Positions 35,382 through 43,964 of a stretch of DNA of 54,713 nt are shown piece after piece. Every line of letters starts with the position of its first letter. The first letter of the stretch is position 1. Below the pieces are notes generated by a model, which searched no databases, was not told the origin of the DNA, and was given only the letters and a program-made list of their open reading frames with translations. The DNA is from Eubacterium sp. (lineage in GTDB: Bacteria; Bacillota; Clostridia; Lachnospirales; Lachnospiraceae): assembly GCA_024698965.1 (NCBI GenBank), contig JAILQM010000114.1, positions 1-54,713 on the forward strand, read 5' to 3'. Made by a program: the position numbers and the translations under genes.

Positions 35382-37710
35382 AAGAACTGTTTTTGCCGTC
35401 TCTCTTATTCTGGCGGCCGGAATTTCGGCAGCAGAGTTTAGGAGCATAGCAGCAGGTTTTCTTTTACTTGGTATATGCATTTGGGTGGCCCTTACCTATT
35501 CTTTTCCGGTAAAAAGGGTCAGTGTGTTGTTATTTACCGGGGTATTTTTATTTGGGGCGTTTTACGCCGGATATGAGGATATAAACAGCAGATGGTATGA
35601 AGATAGTGAGATAGATGAAAGCTATGCTTTTTGCAGGGGCAGGGTATACGATAAATCTTCCGGAGATGATACAAGCAGAATATACATAGAAAATGCCACT
35701 GTTTCCATTAATGAAACAGAGTATTTAAATATAAATTTAATTCTATACTTCGCCGATGACAAAGATGCTTTTAATCAAATTAAAGCCGGTCAGATTATAT
35801 CGGCATACGGAACAGTTTCCCTATTCGATACTGCAGCTAATCCCGGCAATTTTGATATGAGGGATTACTATAGAAGAAAAGGGATTGATTTTTCAATATT
35901 TGCTGATGGATGGGAGATAGTTAATTACAAATTTAATTACGTTTCGGAATTTTTATGTAAACTTAGAGAAGGGCTTAAAACTGTTTATTCAAAAAGCGTT
36001 TCCGAGGATGCGGCCGGAGTCCTTTTGGCTATGACGGCCGGAGATAAGTCTCTTCTTACGGATGATATTAAAAATCTTTATCAGAGCGCAGGCATCTCGC
36101 ATATTCTTGCGATATCAGGTCTCCATGTTTCGGTTATAGGAATGCTTTTGTTTAAGCTTTTAAGAAAGCTAAACAGATCTTATATTTTAAGTTCTTTAAT
36201 CAGCGGAAGCGCTGTGCTTCTTTTCGGAAGTTTATGCAGCTTTAGGCTTTCGGCGCTAAGAGCTATTATAATGTTTATAGTTATGATAAGCGCAAGCACT
36301 ATGGGAAGACCTTATGATTCTTTAACATCACTGGGGATTGCGGGAATTATAATAATGCTTATCAATCCTCTGGCATTATTCAGCACTTCTTTTCTTTTAT
36401 CCTTTTCTGCTGTGCTTGGTGCCGTATATGTGAACAGCGTATTAAATCAGTATTTATCTTTTGACAATTACTTTGCTAAATCAGTTATACTCTCGTTTTC
36501 GGTTCAGCTTACAATTCTGCCGGTTATGATGTATTTCTACTGCGAAATACCGGTTTATTGCTGTCTTATAAATTTGCTTGTGCTTCCTTTTTGCGGAGTT
36601 TTGCTTGGCGGAGCTATTGTCGGCGGTTTTTTGGGATTTTTTCTGCCGTTTTTATCTTTCCTTATTCTTAAGCCGTGTGAGTTTATACTTTTCTGCTACA
36701 GATTGGTTTGTGAGGCATTTTCAAAGCTCCCTTTTAATACAATAGTAACGGGCAGACCGCCAAAAGTTATGATAGTTCTTTACTACATCACTTTACTTTT
36801 TTTTCTCAGCTTTTTAGAGAATAAAAATAAGAAAGAAAAAAAGGATGTAAGTTCGGGAAATAAATTAAATATGTTTTTAAAACCTGCACATGCTGTTGCG
36901 TTTATCAGCATTTGGACGCTTGTAATGTCGTTTAAGCCTTTGGGATTTGCCGAAGTGGCAATGCTCAATGTCGGACAGGGAGACGGCATTTATGTTAAAA
37001 GCGACGGACTTAATATTTTTGTTGACGGCGGAAGCAGCGATGTAAGCAGTGTGGGTGAGCAAAGAATTTTGCCGTATTTAAAATACAGAGGAGTAGGAGA
37101 AATAGACTACTGGTTTGTTTCACATACGGATAATGATCATATATCCGGAATTTTTGAAATTTTAAATTACGGATACAGGATTAAGAATCTTGTATTTGCA
37201 AAAGGAATGGTTTATGACGAGACGTCGGATGAGCTTATTGCTCTTGCAAAGGATAAGAATACAAATGTGATTTTCCTTGGAAAAGGTGAATCTGTAAATT
37301 ATAAAAATACCTGTATTAAATGCATATATCCAAATGAAAAAATTATGCAGACGGATAAAAACGAAGCATCTATGGTTATGGAATTTACAAACGGGAATTT
37401 TAAGGTGCTCTTTACCGGTGATGCCGGAAAGGAGGCTGAAGAGGAGATGATTAAAAGCAGGGTACTTGAAGATATTGTTCTTTTAAAATGCGGTCATCAC
37501 GGCTCAAAGTCCTCATCTTCCGCTGAGTTTTTAAAGCAGATAAGTCCGGAGGCCGTTATTATTTCGGCCGGAGTAGACAATTCCTACGGTCATCCGGATG
37601 TGGAAGCATTAGAGAGAATATATAATGTATGCCCCAATGTATACTGCACAAAAGAGTTAGGGCTTATAAGAGTTGTGTGGAAGAACGAAAAAATGATAAT
37701 TAGCAATTGA
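35350..37710 (+). CDS. comEC: ComEC/Rec2-type DNA uptake channel with metallo-beta-lactamase domain
   Basis: This 786-residue polytopic protein has the ComEC order: an N-terminal helix pair and an extracellular DUF4131-like region. The competence domain with many helices follows (SISHILAISGLHVSVIGM, the HVS motif region). The C-terminal metallo-beta-lactamase domain has MLNVGQGDGIYVK, FVSHTDNDHISGI and LLKCGHHGSKSSS. ComEC carries one strand of incoming DNA through the membrane, and the hydrolase domain may degrade the other strand. The frame opens with GTG 35350, but a CTG at 35371 just after GGAGG is an alternative start. comEA lies 3 kb upstream in the same run. Confidence 0.92.
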   Translation: MKRRWNLLNSKRTVFAVSLILAAGISAAEFRSIAAGFLLLGICIWVALTYSFPVKRVSVLLFTGVFLFGAFYAGYEDINSRWYEDSEIDESYAFCRGRVYDKSSGDDTSRIYIENATVSINETEYLNINLILYFADDKDAFNQIKAGQIISAYGTVSLFDTAANPGNFDMRDYYRRKGIDFSIFADGWEIVNYKFNYVSEFLCKLREGLKTVYSKSVSEDAAGVLLAMTAGDKSLLTDDIKNLYQSAGISHILAISGLHVSVIGMLLFKLLRKLNRSYILSSLISGSAVLLFGSLCSFRLSALRAIIMFIVMISASTMGRPYDSLTSLGIAGIIIMLINPLALFSTSFLLSFSAVLGAVYVNSVLNQYLSFDNYFAKSVILSFSVQLTILPVMMYFYCEIPVYCCLINLLVLPFCGVLLGGAIVGGFLGFFLPFLSFLILKPCEFILFCYRLVCEAFSKLPFNTIVTGRPPKVMIVLYYITLLFFLSFLENKNKKEKKDVSSGNKLNMFLKPAHAVAFISIWTLVMSFKPLGFAEVAMLNVGQGDGIYVKSDGLNIFVDGGSSDVSSVGEQRILPYLKYRGVGEIDYWFVSHTDNDHISGIFEILNYGYRIKNLVFAKGMVYDETSDELIALAKDKNTNVIFLGKGESVNYKNTCIKCIYPNEKIMQTDKNEASMVMEFTNGNFKVLFTGDAGKEAEEEMIKSRVLEDIVLLKCGHHGSKSSSSAEFLKQISPEAVIISAGVDNSYGHPDVEALERIYNVCPNVYCTKELGLIRVVWKNEKMIISN

Positions 37711-37757
37711 AAGATTTCCATAGCGGTGGTAAGATAAGTCAGATTAAGGAGAGGGCA

Positions 37758-38735
37758 ATGAAAACTATAACCGAGGATATTAAAAGCGGAAAATTTAAAA
37801 GTTGTTATTTGCTTTACGGGGATGAAACATATCTTGTTAACCAGTATGCGGAGAACCTGAAAAAAGCTCTTACCACAGATGGGGATACAATGAACTATTC
37901 TTATTATTCGGGTAAGAACGCCGATGCAACGGCGATAATAGACCAGGCAGAAACAATGCCGTTTTTTGCCGAACACAGGGTTATTTTCGTTGAAGACAGC
38001 GGTTTTTTTAAAAACTCTGCGGATGAGATGGCCGAATACATGAAAAATGTTCCGGATTATGCGGTATTTATTTTTAAGGAAAGCCAGGTTGATGCGAGAA
38101 CAAAGATGTATAAAGCCGTAAAAGCCGCAGGTCATATTACAAAGTTCGACAAGCTTAAAGGCGATATGCTCGGTAAATGGGTTTTGAGTATTATAAAAAA
38201 AGAAAGAAAAAATATTACAAGATCAGCCCTCAATAACTTTCTTTCTCGTAACGGCGATGATATGTACATGATCAAAAATGAGCTTGAGAAGCTGTTTTCT
38301 TATACTCTCGATAAGGATACGATTGATGATGATGATGTAGATGCCGTATGTGCGACTCAGAATTTTGACCATATTTTTGATATGGTTGATGCGATTACCG
38401 AAGGAAATATCAAAAAAGCAATGTCTCTTTATAAGGATCTTATTGTTTTAAAGGAGCCTGTTTCAAGGATACTTTATATGATAAGCAGGCAGTATAATAT
38501 TTTGCTGCAGGTTAAGGATCTGAGGGCGAAAGGATATGACAGGGATAAAATAGCTTCAGAGCTTTCGCTTCATCCTTTTGTTGCGAAAAAGACCATTATT
38601 CTTTCGGAAAATATTAAAAGAGAAGATATTAAAAAGGCGATTTACGGCTGCGTAAATACAGATGAAATGTATAAAAGGGGATTTATAAAAGATCAGATAG
38701 GAGTGGAGATGCTCATTATGGAGCTGGCTTCATAA
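37758..38735 (+). CDS. holA: DNA polymerase III delta subunit
   Basis: HolA is the wrench subunit of the clamp loader that opens the beta clamp. The 325-residue product has the N-terminal CYLLYGDETYLVNQY block and the SGFFKNSADEMAEYMKNVPDYAVFIF region. The C-terminal fold carries the LEKLFSYTLDK and RQYNILLQVKDLRAKG landmarks. The visible frame extends 17 codons upstream, but AAGGAGAGG directly before ATG 37758 sets the start. comEC-holA-rpsT is a widespread order in Firmicutes, here with a DUF1275 gene inserted. Gap after comEC: 47 bases. Confidence 0.93.
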   Translation: MKTITEDIKSGKFKSCYLLYGDETYLVNQYAENLKKALTTDGDTMNYSYYSGKNADATAIIDQAETMPFFAEHRVIFVEDSGFFKNSADEMAEYMKNVPDYAVFIFKESQVDARTKMYKAVKAAGHITKFDKLKGDMLGKWVLSIIKKERKNITRSALNNFLSRNGDDMYMIKNELEKLFSYTLDKDTIDDDDVDAVCATQNFDHIFDMVDAITEGNIKKAMSLYKDLIVLKEPVSRILYMISRQYNILLQVKDLRAKGYDRDKIASELSLHPFVAKKTIILSENIKREDIKKAIYGCVNTDEMYKRGFIKDQIGVEMLIMELAS

Positions 38736-38746
38736 GGAAAAATTTA

Positions 38747-39424
38747 ATGCAGGATACAGCGGAAAGCAAACTTAATATGCTAAGAAGGTTTTTGCACCAT
38801 AACATGGCTGCTTTTGCCGGATTTCTCGGAGCTTACGCGCTTTTGCTTAGAGAAGATTTTTTTGGAAATGCCCAGACCGTAAATGCTATTTATATAGTGT
38901 TTGCACTTATAGGAAAAGATTTAAAAGACTTTATGCTCAGAGTAATCGTACTTTTGCTCTATGTGGCGGCGACTTTGCTTTATGTATATATTGACAGAAA
39001 GCTTCATAAGGATACGAGGATGCTCGCCCTTGTTATAAATACCGTTGCCGTAGTTGTACTTGCTCTTATGCCTAAAGATGTAAATTCCGTTATCGGCCTT
39101 TATCCTATATTTTTCGCAATGTCTTTCCAGTGGAATTCATATTGCAGTGTATACGGTTATAACAGTTCATCCATTTTTTCAACCAACAATATAAGACAGA
39201 CGGCGCTTGCCTTCGGAGAATATCTTGTAGACGGCGATAAAAAACATCTTCATAAGATGGTTTTCTTCCTTGGAGTTCTGATATTTTTCCATATCGGAGT
39301 AGGGTACGGCTTTATTACAACACTTAAATTTGCCGAGCAGGCGGTTTGGTTTGATCTTGTTTTTATAGTAAGCGGAGCGGTATTACTTTATCTGGTAAAA
39401 AAATATGAAAAAGAAGAGCAATAA
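38747..39424 (+). CDS. DUF1275 (YoaK-like) membrane protein
   Basis: This 225-residue membrane protein has about six helices. The stretch AAFAGFLGAYALLLREDFFGNAQT near the N-terminus is the recognised DUF1275 signature (gene-family name YoaK). It has no enzyme motif. It starts at ATG 38747, 12 bases after holA, with AAGGAAA upstream, and ends before the rpsT promoter. Members are found in many bacteria and their function is unknown. The insertion between holA and rpsT is the only oddity. Confidence 0.85.
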   Translation: MQDTAESKLNMLRRFLHHNMAAFAGFLGAYALLLREDFFGNAQTVNAIYIVFALIGKDLKDFMLRVIVLLLYVAATLLYVYIDRKLHKDTRMLALVINTVAVVVLALMPKDVNSVIGLYPIFFAMSFQWNSYCSVYGYNSSSIFSTNNIRQTALAFGEYLVDGDKKHLHKMVFFLGVLIFFHIGVGYGFITTLKFAEQAVWFDLVFIVSGAVLLYLVKKYEKEEQ

Positions 39425-39427
39425 GTA

Positions 39428-39456
39428 TTGACTTTAACAGACATTTCGCATATTAT
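39428..39456 (+). promoter_or_regulatory. rpsT promoter
   Basis: TTGACT (39428-39433), an exact 17-base spacer and TATTAT (39451-39456) give a strong promoter with a leader of about 75 bases. Confidence 0.75.
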
Positions 39457-39471
39457 ATTACAGTATGTTTA

Positions 39472-39501
39472 CATTAGATTCGCCCGTGTCTGAGTCTAAT
39501 G
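39472..39501 (+). promoter_or_regulatory. rpsT leader hairpin
   Basis: CATTAGATTC (39472-39481) pairs with GAGTCTAATG (39492-39501), with one G-U pair and a 10-base loop. Placed in the leader of the S20 gene, it could be an autoregulatory site for S20. This is an inference. Confidence 0.55.
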
Positions 39502-39537
39502 AAACCAGTAAAATAATAATTTTAAGGAGGCGATATA

Positions 39538-39801
39538 ATGGCAAACATCAAATCTGCAAAGAAGAGAGTATTGGTAGCTGAGAGAAACGCAGCAAAAAAT
39601 AAATCAGTAAAGTCTCGTGTTAAGACTTATGTAAAGAAGGTTGAAGCTGCAGTTGAGGCCGCTGATAAGACAGCTGCACAGGCTGCTCTTACAGAAGCAA
39701 CAAGAGAACTCGAGAGAGCTGCTTCAAAGGGTGTTTTACATAAGAACACAGTTGCAAGAAAGATTTCTAGAATGACACTTGCAGTTAACAAGATTCAGTA
39801 A
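39538..39801 (+). CDS. rpsT: 30S ribosomal protein S20
   Basis: S20 of 87 residues binds 16S rRNA early in assembly. The basic N-terminus (MANIKSAKKRVLVAERNAAKNKSVKSRVKT) and ASKGVLHKNTVARKISRM at the C-terminus are family hallmarks. AAGGAGGCG precedes ATG 39538 at good spacing. It is monocistronic between its own promoter and a strong terminator, usual for this gene. The long leader and hairpin hint at autogenous control. Confidence 0.97.
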   Translation: MANIKSAKKRVLVAERNAAKNKSVKSRVKTYVKKVEAAVEAADKTAAQAALTEATRELERAASKGVLHKNTVARKISRMTLAVNKIQ

Positions 39802-39816
39802 TAATTAAGACATTGT

Positions 39817-39852
39817 GGAGTCGGTTCCGTCATACCGGCTCCTTTGTTTTTT
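39817..39852 (+). terminator. rpsT terminator
   Basis: GGAGTCGGT (39817-39825) pairs with ACCGGCTCC (39834-39842), one G-U pair, followed by TTTGTTTTTT. Confidence 0.93.
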
Positions 39853-39876
39853 ATAGGATAAAACGGAGGGAAACAA

Positions 39877-40440
39877 ATGGGGAAGATTAAAGTATCCGGC
39901 TGCGGTAATATAGAAGGTCTTAAGCTTATAGAGCCTGCGGTTTACGGAGACGAAAGAGGTTATTTTTTCGAATCATATAATCTAAATGATTTTAAAGAAG
40001 CCGGTATTGATACGGTTTTTGTTCAGGATAATCAGTCGGCGTCTTCAAAAGGCGTTTTAAGAGGACTGCATTTTCAAAAGAATTTTCCGCAGGATAAGCT
40101 TGTAAGAGTAATATCGGGAGAAGTTTTTGACGTGGCTGTTGATATAAGAAAGGGTTCGCCTACTTTTGGAAAATGGTACGGAGTCATTCTTTCGGGAGAA
40201 AATAAAAAACAGCTCTTTATTCCGAAAAATTTTGCCCATGGATTTATTGTATTATCGGATTATGCCGAGTTTGCATATAAGTGCAGTGATTTTTATCATC
40301 CGGACGATGAAGGCGGCATTATCTGGAACGATCCGAAGATAGGTATTGACTGGCCTATGCCGGAGAATATGACGGCTGATTCTCTTATATTTTCCGAAAA
40401 AGACACCAAATGGGAGAGTTTGTCCGCAACTTTTTCGTAA
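39877..40440 (+). CDS. rfbC: dTDP-4-dehydrorhamnose 3,5-epimerase
   Basis: RfbC (RmlC) turns dTDP-4-keto-6-deoxyglucose into the rhamnose-configured keto sugar. The 187-residue cupin shows DERGYFFESYN, the VQDNQSASSKGVLRGLHFQ block with the catalytic histidine, VFDVAVDIRKGSPTFGKW, and the FAHGFIVLSD and YKCSDFYHPDDEGGI blocks with the conserved Tyr. rfbA, rfbB and rfbD, normally clustered with it, are absent here, so it is a detached gene. GGAGGG precedes ATG 39877. The following 200 bases hold only the promoter of the recombinase. Confidence 0.94.
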   Translation: MGKIKVSGCGNIEGLKLIEPAVYGDERGYFFESYNLNDFKEAGIDTVFVQDNQSASSKGVLRGLHFQKNFPQDKLVRVISGEVFDVAVDIRKGSPTFGKWYGVILSGENKKQLFIPKNFAHGFIVLSDYAEFAYKCSDFYHPDDEGGIIWNDPKIGIDWPMPENMTADSLIFSEKDTKWESLSATFS

Positions 40441-40544
40441 ATATTTTGTAACATAAATTCACAACATAGTGTGGTTTACATAGTTCGGCGAACAAGATAC
40501 TGTGGAATTGCAAAAAAATCAGTATATTCCGTAAAAAATATGAA

Positions 40545-40573
40545 TTGCTTTTCTTATTTTCGTCATTTATAAT
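40545..40573 (+). promoter_or_regulatory. Promoter of the tyrosine recombinase gene
   Basis: TTGCTT (40545-40550), exactly 17 bases, and a perfect TATAAT (40568-40573) precede the gene by about 70 bases. Confidence 0.65.
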
Positions 40574-40643
40574 GAGTTTACGCGTATATGTTATGTAAAT
40601 GTATGTTAATGTATATGCGCATTCAGAAGGGGATACTTAAAAT

Positions 40644-41528
40644 ATGAGAAACAGCATTCAGACATTTATGAATTATCTTCATGATGTCAAAAAGATTTCG
40701 AAAAATACGGAATTATCTTATGAACGCGACCTTCGAAAAATGGCAGACTACTTTGAAACCGCAGGAATTACCGGTGTTGGGGAACTAAGTGCAGAAAGTC
40801 TTGCGGGATACATCGAGTATCTTAAGTCTCAGGGGAAAAAATCATCAACGATATCAAGAAGCATAGCTTCAATGAAAGCATTTTTCCAGTATGAGCTCGA
40901 CAGCAAAGAGATAAGCAGCGATGTAACAACTTTGTTAAAGGCTCCGAAGATTGAGAAAAAGGCGCCGGTAATACTTAGCGTCGAAGAGACTGAGAAACTT
41001 TTAAGTCAGCCCAAAGGTGGCACAGATAAAGAAATCCGTGATAAAGCGATGCTTGAGCTTTTATATGCTACGGGCATAAGAGTCACAGAGCTTATTTCTA
41101 TGAAGCTTTCGGATGTAGACCTTAGTTCGGATATGGTTATGGTCGCAAACGGAGCCGGGAAAAGACGTGAGATTCCGATTGGTAAGGTTGCCGATAATGC
41201 TCTAAAGAATTACATCGGAGATGTAAGAAACCGTATGATGGGTGAAAACGATGAGGATGTACTTTTCATCAATTGCTCCGGAACTCCGATGAGCAGACAG
41301 GGATTCTGGAAGATTCTTAAGTATTATACGAGGAAGGCAGGAATAGAGTCCGATATTACACCGCATACATTAAGACATTCGTTTGCGGCGCATATGGTTC
41401 ATAACGGAGCCGACATTCATGCGGTTCAGGAAATGATGGGACATTCGGATATATCCTCAACTCAGATATATGTAAAGATGGATGATTCGCTTAAAAAAGA
41501 ATATGCGAAAGCTCATCCGAGAAGATAA
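40644..41528 (+). CDS. xerD: Tyrosine recombinase, XerD/XerC type
   Basis: This 294-residue protein has the SAM-like N-terminal DNA-binding domain (MNYLHDVKKISKNTELSYERDL) and a C-terminal catalytic domain. The catalytic set is Arg146 (ATGIRVTEL), HTLRHSF, MGHSDISST and Tyr276 (TQIYVKM). Length and lack of neighbouring integrase-like features point to the chromosome-dimer resolvase pair rather than a phage integrase. XerC and XerD cannot be told apart with certainty here; clostridia often have one of each. AGAAGGGG lies before ATG 40644. A terminator follows directly. Confidence 0.85.
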   Translation: MRNSIQTFMNYLHDVKKISKNTELSYERDLRKMADYFETAGITGVGELSAESLAGYIEYLKSQGKKSSTISRSIASMKAFFQYELDSKEISSDVTTLLKAPKIEKKAPVILSVEETEKLLSQPKGGTDKEIRDKAMLELLYATGIRVTELISMKLSDVDLSSDMVMVANGAGKRREIPIGKVADNALKNYIGDVRNRMMGENDEDVLFINCSGTPMSRQGFWKILKYYTRKAGIESDITPHTLRHSFAAHMVHNGADIHAVQEMMGHSDISSTQIYVKMDDSLKKEYAKAHPRR

Positions 41529-41531
41529 TAA

Positions 41532-41566
41532 AGAGTGAAGAATATTAAATCTTCACTCTTTTTTTT
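41532..41566. terminator. Terminator between the convergent recombinase and aroE genes
   Basis: AGAGTGAAGA (41532-41541) pairs with TCTTCACTCT (41550-41559), and eight Ts overlap and follow the stem. The aroE stop codon (minus strand) lies in its loop. Confidence 0.9.
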
Positions 41567-42408
41567 ACCTCTTCAACCGGCATGTCATATCCGGTAAAAA
41601 GTTTGAATGCATCGGCTGCCTGGTAAAGAAGCATTGGCAGGCCGTTAATTGTCTTAAGCCCTTTTTCTTCGGCCATTTTAAGAAGAGTGGTTTGGGCAGG
41701 GTTATAAATTATATCATAAACCGCAAGTGAGTCGCATAGGTATGAGCTGTCGGGAATAAGACAATCCGAAGTGTTCGGAGCCATTCCTACATTTGTTGCG
41801 TTTGTAAGCACACGGCTGTTTGAAATGCTGTTTTTAAGCGCGGTTTTATCATCTATGTCACACACGTTTATTTTGCATCCGGTTTCTGCGGAAATTCTGT
41901 TGCAGAATTCTACCGACGGTTCCCATTCTTTAGAGCGTCTTCTGTAAACATCAATTTCTTTTACTTTATCTAAGGCAGCCTGTACTATTATTGATTTAGC
42001 GGCACCGCCCGTTCCGAGAAGGGTAATCTTTTCTCCGATAATATTTATTCCTTCGGCTTTTAAGGAAGACATATATCCGCTTCCGTCGGTTGAGTGGCCG
42101 CAGAGCTTGCCGTCTTTTATTACAACGGTGTTTACCGAATGAGAAAGGCTTGCCGCATCGGAAAGTGTATCGGAGATGTCTGCAAGTATGGTCTTTCCGG
42201 GCATTGTTACATTAAAGCCCTTTGCACCTAAAAGAGCGAGGCCTCTTGCGGCATCTTCGATGTTATCTTTATCGGTATCAAATGCCGTATATACATAGTC
42301 GAGACCGAGAATCTCGGCGGCGGCATTGTGAATTTCGGGTGACTTGCTGTGTTCTACCGGCGAGCCGATAAGGCAGAGCAGTTTTGTGTGTCCTGTAATT
42401 TTTTGCAT
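41545..42408 (-). CDS. aroE: Shikimate dehydrogenase
   Basis: AroE reduces 3-dehydroshikimate to shikimate with NADPH. In the 287-residue protein the substrate-binding N-terminal half shows LIGSPVEHSKSPEIHN and FNVTMPGKT (with the catalytic Lys in the family position). The NADP half has the glycine-rich GTGGAAKSIIVQ. The C-terminus GLPMLLYQAADAFKLFTG is typical. GGAGG precedes ATG 42408. It is divergent from aroD and aroK, so three of the shikimate genes are clustered here; aroA, aroB and aroC are elsewhere. Confidence 0.95.
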   Translation of the reverse strand: MQKITGHTKLLCLIGSPVEHSKSPEIHNAAAEILGLDYVYTAFDTDKDNIEDAARGLALLGAKGFNVTMPGKTILADISDTLSDAASLSHSVNTVVIKDGKLCGHSTDGSGYMSSLKAEGINIIGEKITLLGTGGAAKSIIVQAALDKVKEIDVYRRRSKEWEPSVEFCNRISAETGCKINVCDIDDKTALKNSISNSRVLTNATNVGMAPNTSDCLIPDSSYLCDSLAVYDIIYNPAQTTLLKMAEEKGLKTINGLPMLLYQAADAFKLFTGYDMPVEEVKKRVKI

Positions 42409-42459
42409 ATTTTCATCCTCCGATAATCAGTATACAACATATGTTAAAGCATAGTAAAT

Positions 42460-42481
42460 ATAAGGTTTATTTTGACCTTAT
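42460..42481. promoter_or_regulatory. Inverted repeat between aroE and aroD
   Basis: ATAAGGT (42460-42466) and ACCTTAT (42475-42481) flank TTATTTTG. They lie about 30 bases before the aroD start, overlapping the likely promoter region (TATACT at 42488-42493). It could be an operator; no regulator is known from the sequence. Confidence 0.4.
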
Positions 42482-42512
42482 TTATGATATACTTAATTAC
42501 GGAGGACAGATA

Positions 42513-43253
42513 ATGGAAATTAAAGGAAGAAAGATAGAAAACGGCAGACCTCTTATTTGCGTTTCCGTTGCCGAAAATGCTGCAGATGCGGCAGTCAAAA
42601 AGATTCTTGATTTATCCCAAAAACCGATAGAGGCAATTGAAGTAAGAGCGGATCATCTTAAAGCAGTTGACATAAATTCTGAAATAGAGAAGATTTCAAA
42701 TGAGCTTTCGGGAAAAACAGGCGATAAAATTATTATATTTACTTACAGAACCAAGGCGGAAGGCGGACTGGGAGATAGTGAGGAAGAAGTTTACATAAAA
42801 ATATTAAATACGGCTTCAAACCTTTCATTTTTTGATATTGTCGATGTTGAGGGGGCGAGATTATGTAACCCTAAACAGACGATTTCTTCTTTAAAACCGG
42901 CTGTTCTTATGTCATACCACGATTTTAATAAAACTCCCGATACGGAGTTTTTGACCGATAAGCTTAAAAGCATGTATGAAGACGGTGGCGATATTGCAAA
43001 AATTGCCGTAATGCCGCAGAATATGAGAGATGTACTGAGGGTTTTCGAGGCTACTTTAAGCGTAAAAGAAGAATATCCCGACAAGCCGCTTATTACGATA
43101 TCCATGGGGAAACTCGGAACATCCAGCAGGATTTTCGGAGAAGCTTTCGGATCATGTCTTACATTTGCGACGGACGGATCGGAATCCGCTCCAGGGCAGA
43201 TTCCTTATGAAAAGGTCAGAAAACTGCTTGACGGAATTGATGAAGTTTTATGA
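42513..43253 (+). CDS. aroD: Type I 3-dehydroquinate dehydratase
   Basis: AroD removes water from 3-dehydroquinate by a Schiff-base mechanism. It has 246 residues. The Lys of DIAKIAVMP (Lys163) is the Schiff-base residue, and the catalytic His lies in VLMSYHDFNKTPD. Also visible are the N-terminal IEAIEVRADHL and the ending GQIPYEKVRKLL. The frame is open for 24 codons upstream, but GGAGGACAG fixes ATG 42513 as start. aroK begins 10 bases later, so the two are co-transcribed. Confidence 0.95.
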   Translation: MEIKGRKIENGRPLICVSVAENAADAAVKKILDLSQKPIEAIEVRADHLKAVDINSEIEKISNELSGKTGDKIIIFTYRTKAEGGLGDSEEEVYIKILNTASNLSFFDIVDVEGARLCNPKQTISSLKPAVLMSYHDFNKTPDTEFLTDKLKSMYEDGGDIAKIAVMPQNMRDVLRVFEATLSVKEEYPDKPLITISMGKLGTSSRIFGEAFGSCLTFATDGSESAPGQIPYEKVRKLLDGIDEVL

Positions 43254-43262
43254 GGTTTAGAG

Positions 43263-43772
43263 ATGAATAATATATATTTTACCGGTTTTATGGGCACTGG
43301 AAAAACCACGGTTTCAAAGAAGTTATGTGAACTTACCGGAGCAAAGTGGATTGATACAGACGAAGAAATTGAAAAAGAAGAAGGCAGGAAGATTTCGGAT
43401 ATTTTTGCTGCAGACGGGGAAGAATACTTTAGAAAAGCCGAAACCGCCATTCTAAAAAAAATAGCCGCTTCAAAGGACAGGCTTGTCGTATCCTGCGGAG
43501 GAGGACTGGTTTTAAAAGACGAAAATATCAACATAATGAAGGAAAGCGGAAGCGTTGTTTTTTTGAGCGCTTTGCCTGAGACAATTTTTGAACATGTAAA
43601 ATATTCTCATAACAGACCTGTTTTGGAAGGTAATATGAACGTGGAATTTATCAGGGAGTTGCTGGAGAAAAGACTGCCGTTTTATGAGAAAGCGGCTGAC
43701 TTTAGAGTTGAGTGCGACGGTAAATCCGTAAAGGAAATTACAGCGGAAGTAAGGGGTAATTATTTTACATAA
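43263..43772 (+). CDS. aroK: Shikimate kinase
   Basis: AroK phosphorylates shikimate with ATP. It is a 169-residue P-loop protein. The Walker A is FMGTGKTTVSKKL near residue 10, shikimate-binding DTDEEIEKEEGRKISDIFAADGEEYFR follows, and SCGGGLVLKDEN and the HNRPVLEGN lid block are all present. Length is normal. The ribosome site is weak (GAGGTTTAG), suggesting coupling to aroD. It ends about 75 bases before tRNA-Arg. Confidence 0.95.
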   Translation: MNNIYFTGFMGTGKTTVSKKLCELTGAKWIDTDEEIEKEEGRKISDIFAADGEEYFRKAETAILKKIAASKDRLVVSCGGGLVLKDENINIMKESGSVVFLSALPETIFEHVKYSHNRPVLEGNMNVEFIRELLEKRLPFYEKAADFRVECDGKSVKEITAEVRGNYFT

Positions 43773-43775
43773 TCT

Positions 43776-43804
43776 TTGCCTTTTTACCCGTGCTGTGTTA
43801 TAAT
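43776..43804 (+). promoter_or_regulatory. tRNA-Arg promoter
   Basis: TTGCCT (43776-43781), a 17-base spacer and a perfect TATAAT (43799-43804) start transcription about 40 bases before the tRNA. A G-rich stretch (43822-43832) lies in the short leader. Confidence 0.65.
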
Positions 43805-43848
43805 TTTCTTTGCATTCTTTGCGGGGCGGGGCTAGATTTCCTGTCCGG

Positions 43849-43920
43849 GCATTCGTAGTTTAATGGATAAAACATCGGATTCCGGTTCCGAAGCTGCGGG
43901 TTCGATTCCTGTCGAATGCG
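43849..43920 (+). tRNA. tRNA-Arg (anticodon CCG)
   Basis: Bases fold as acceptor GCATTCG/CGAATGC, D arm GTTTAATGGATAAAAC, anticodon arm TCGGA-TTCCGGT-TCCGA, a 4-base variable loop and T arm GCGGG-TTCGATT-CCTGT. The anticodon CCG reads CGG. The 3' CCA is not encoded; TTTTT follows directly. It lies between aroK and an SH3-domain gene, transcribed from its own promoter. CGG is rare in the genes read here. Confidence 0.95.
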
Positions 43921-43964
43921 TTTTTGGCGAGATTTTACAGCTTTGTATTTTGGAGGATAATAAG

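Noticed and set aside
40482..40492. LexA box upstream of the recombinase (GTTCGGCGAAC)
   Set aside because: The half-sites are in the wrong orientation and too close; the Firmicute box is CGAAC-n4-GTTCG.
43863..43964. A longer N-terminus of the SH3 protein running into tRNA-Arg
   Set aside because: The extra codons are tRNA sequence; TGGAGGA before ATG 43965 sets the start.
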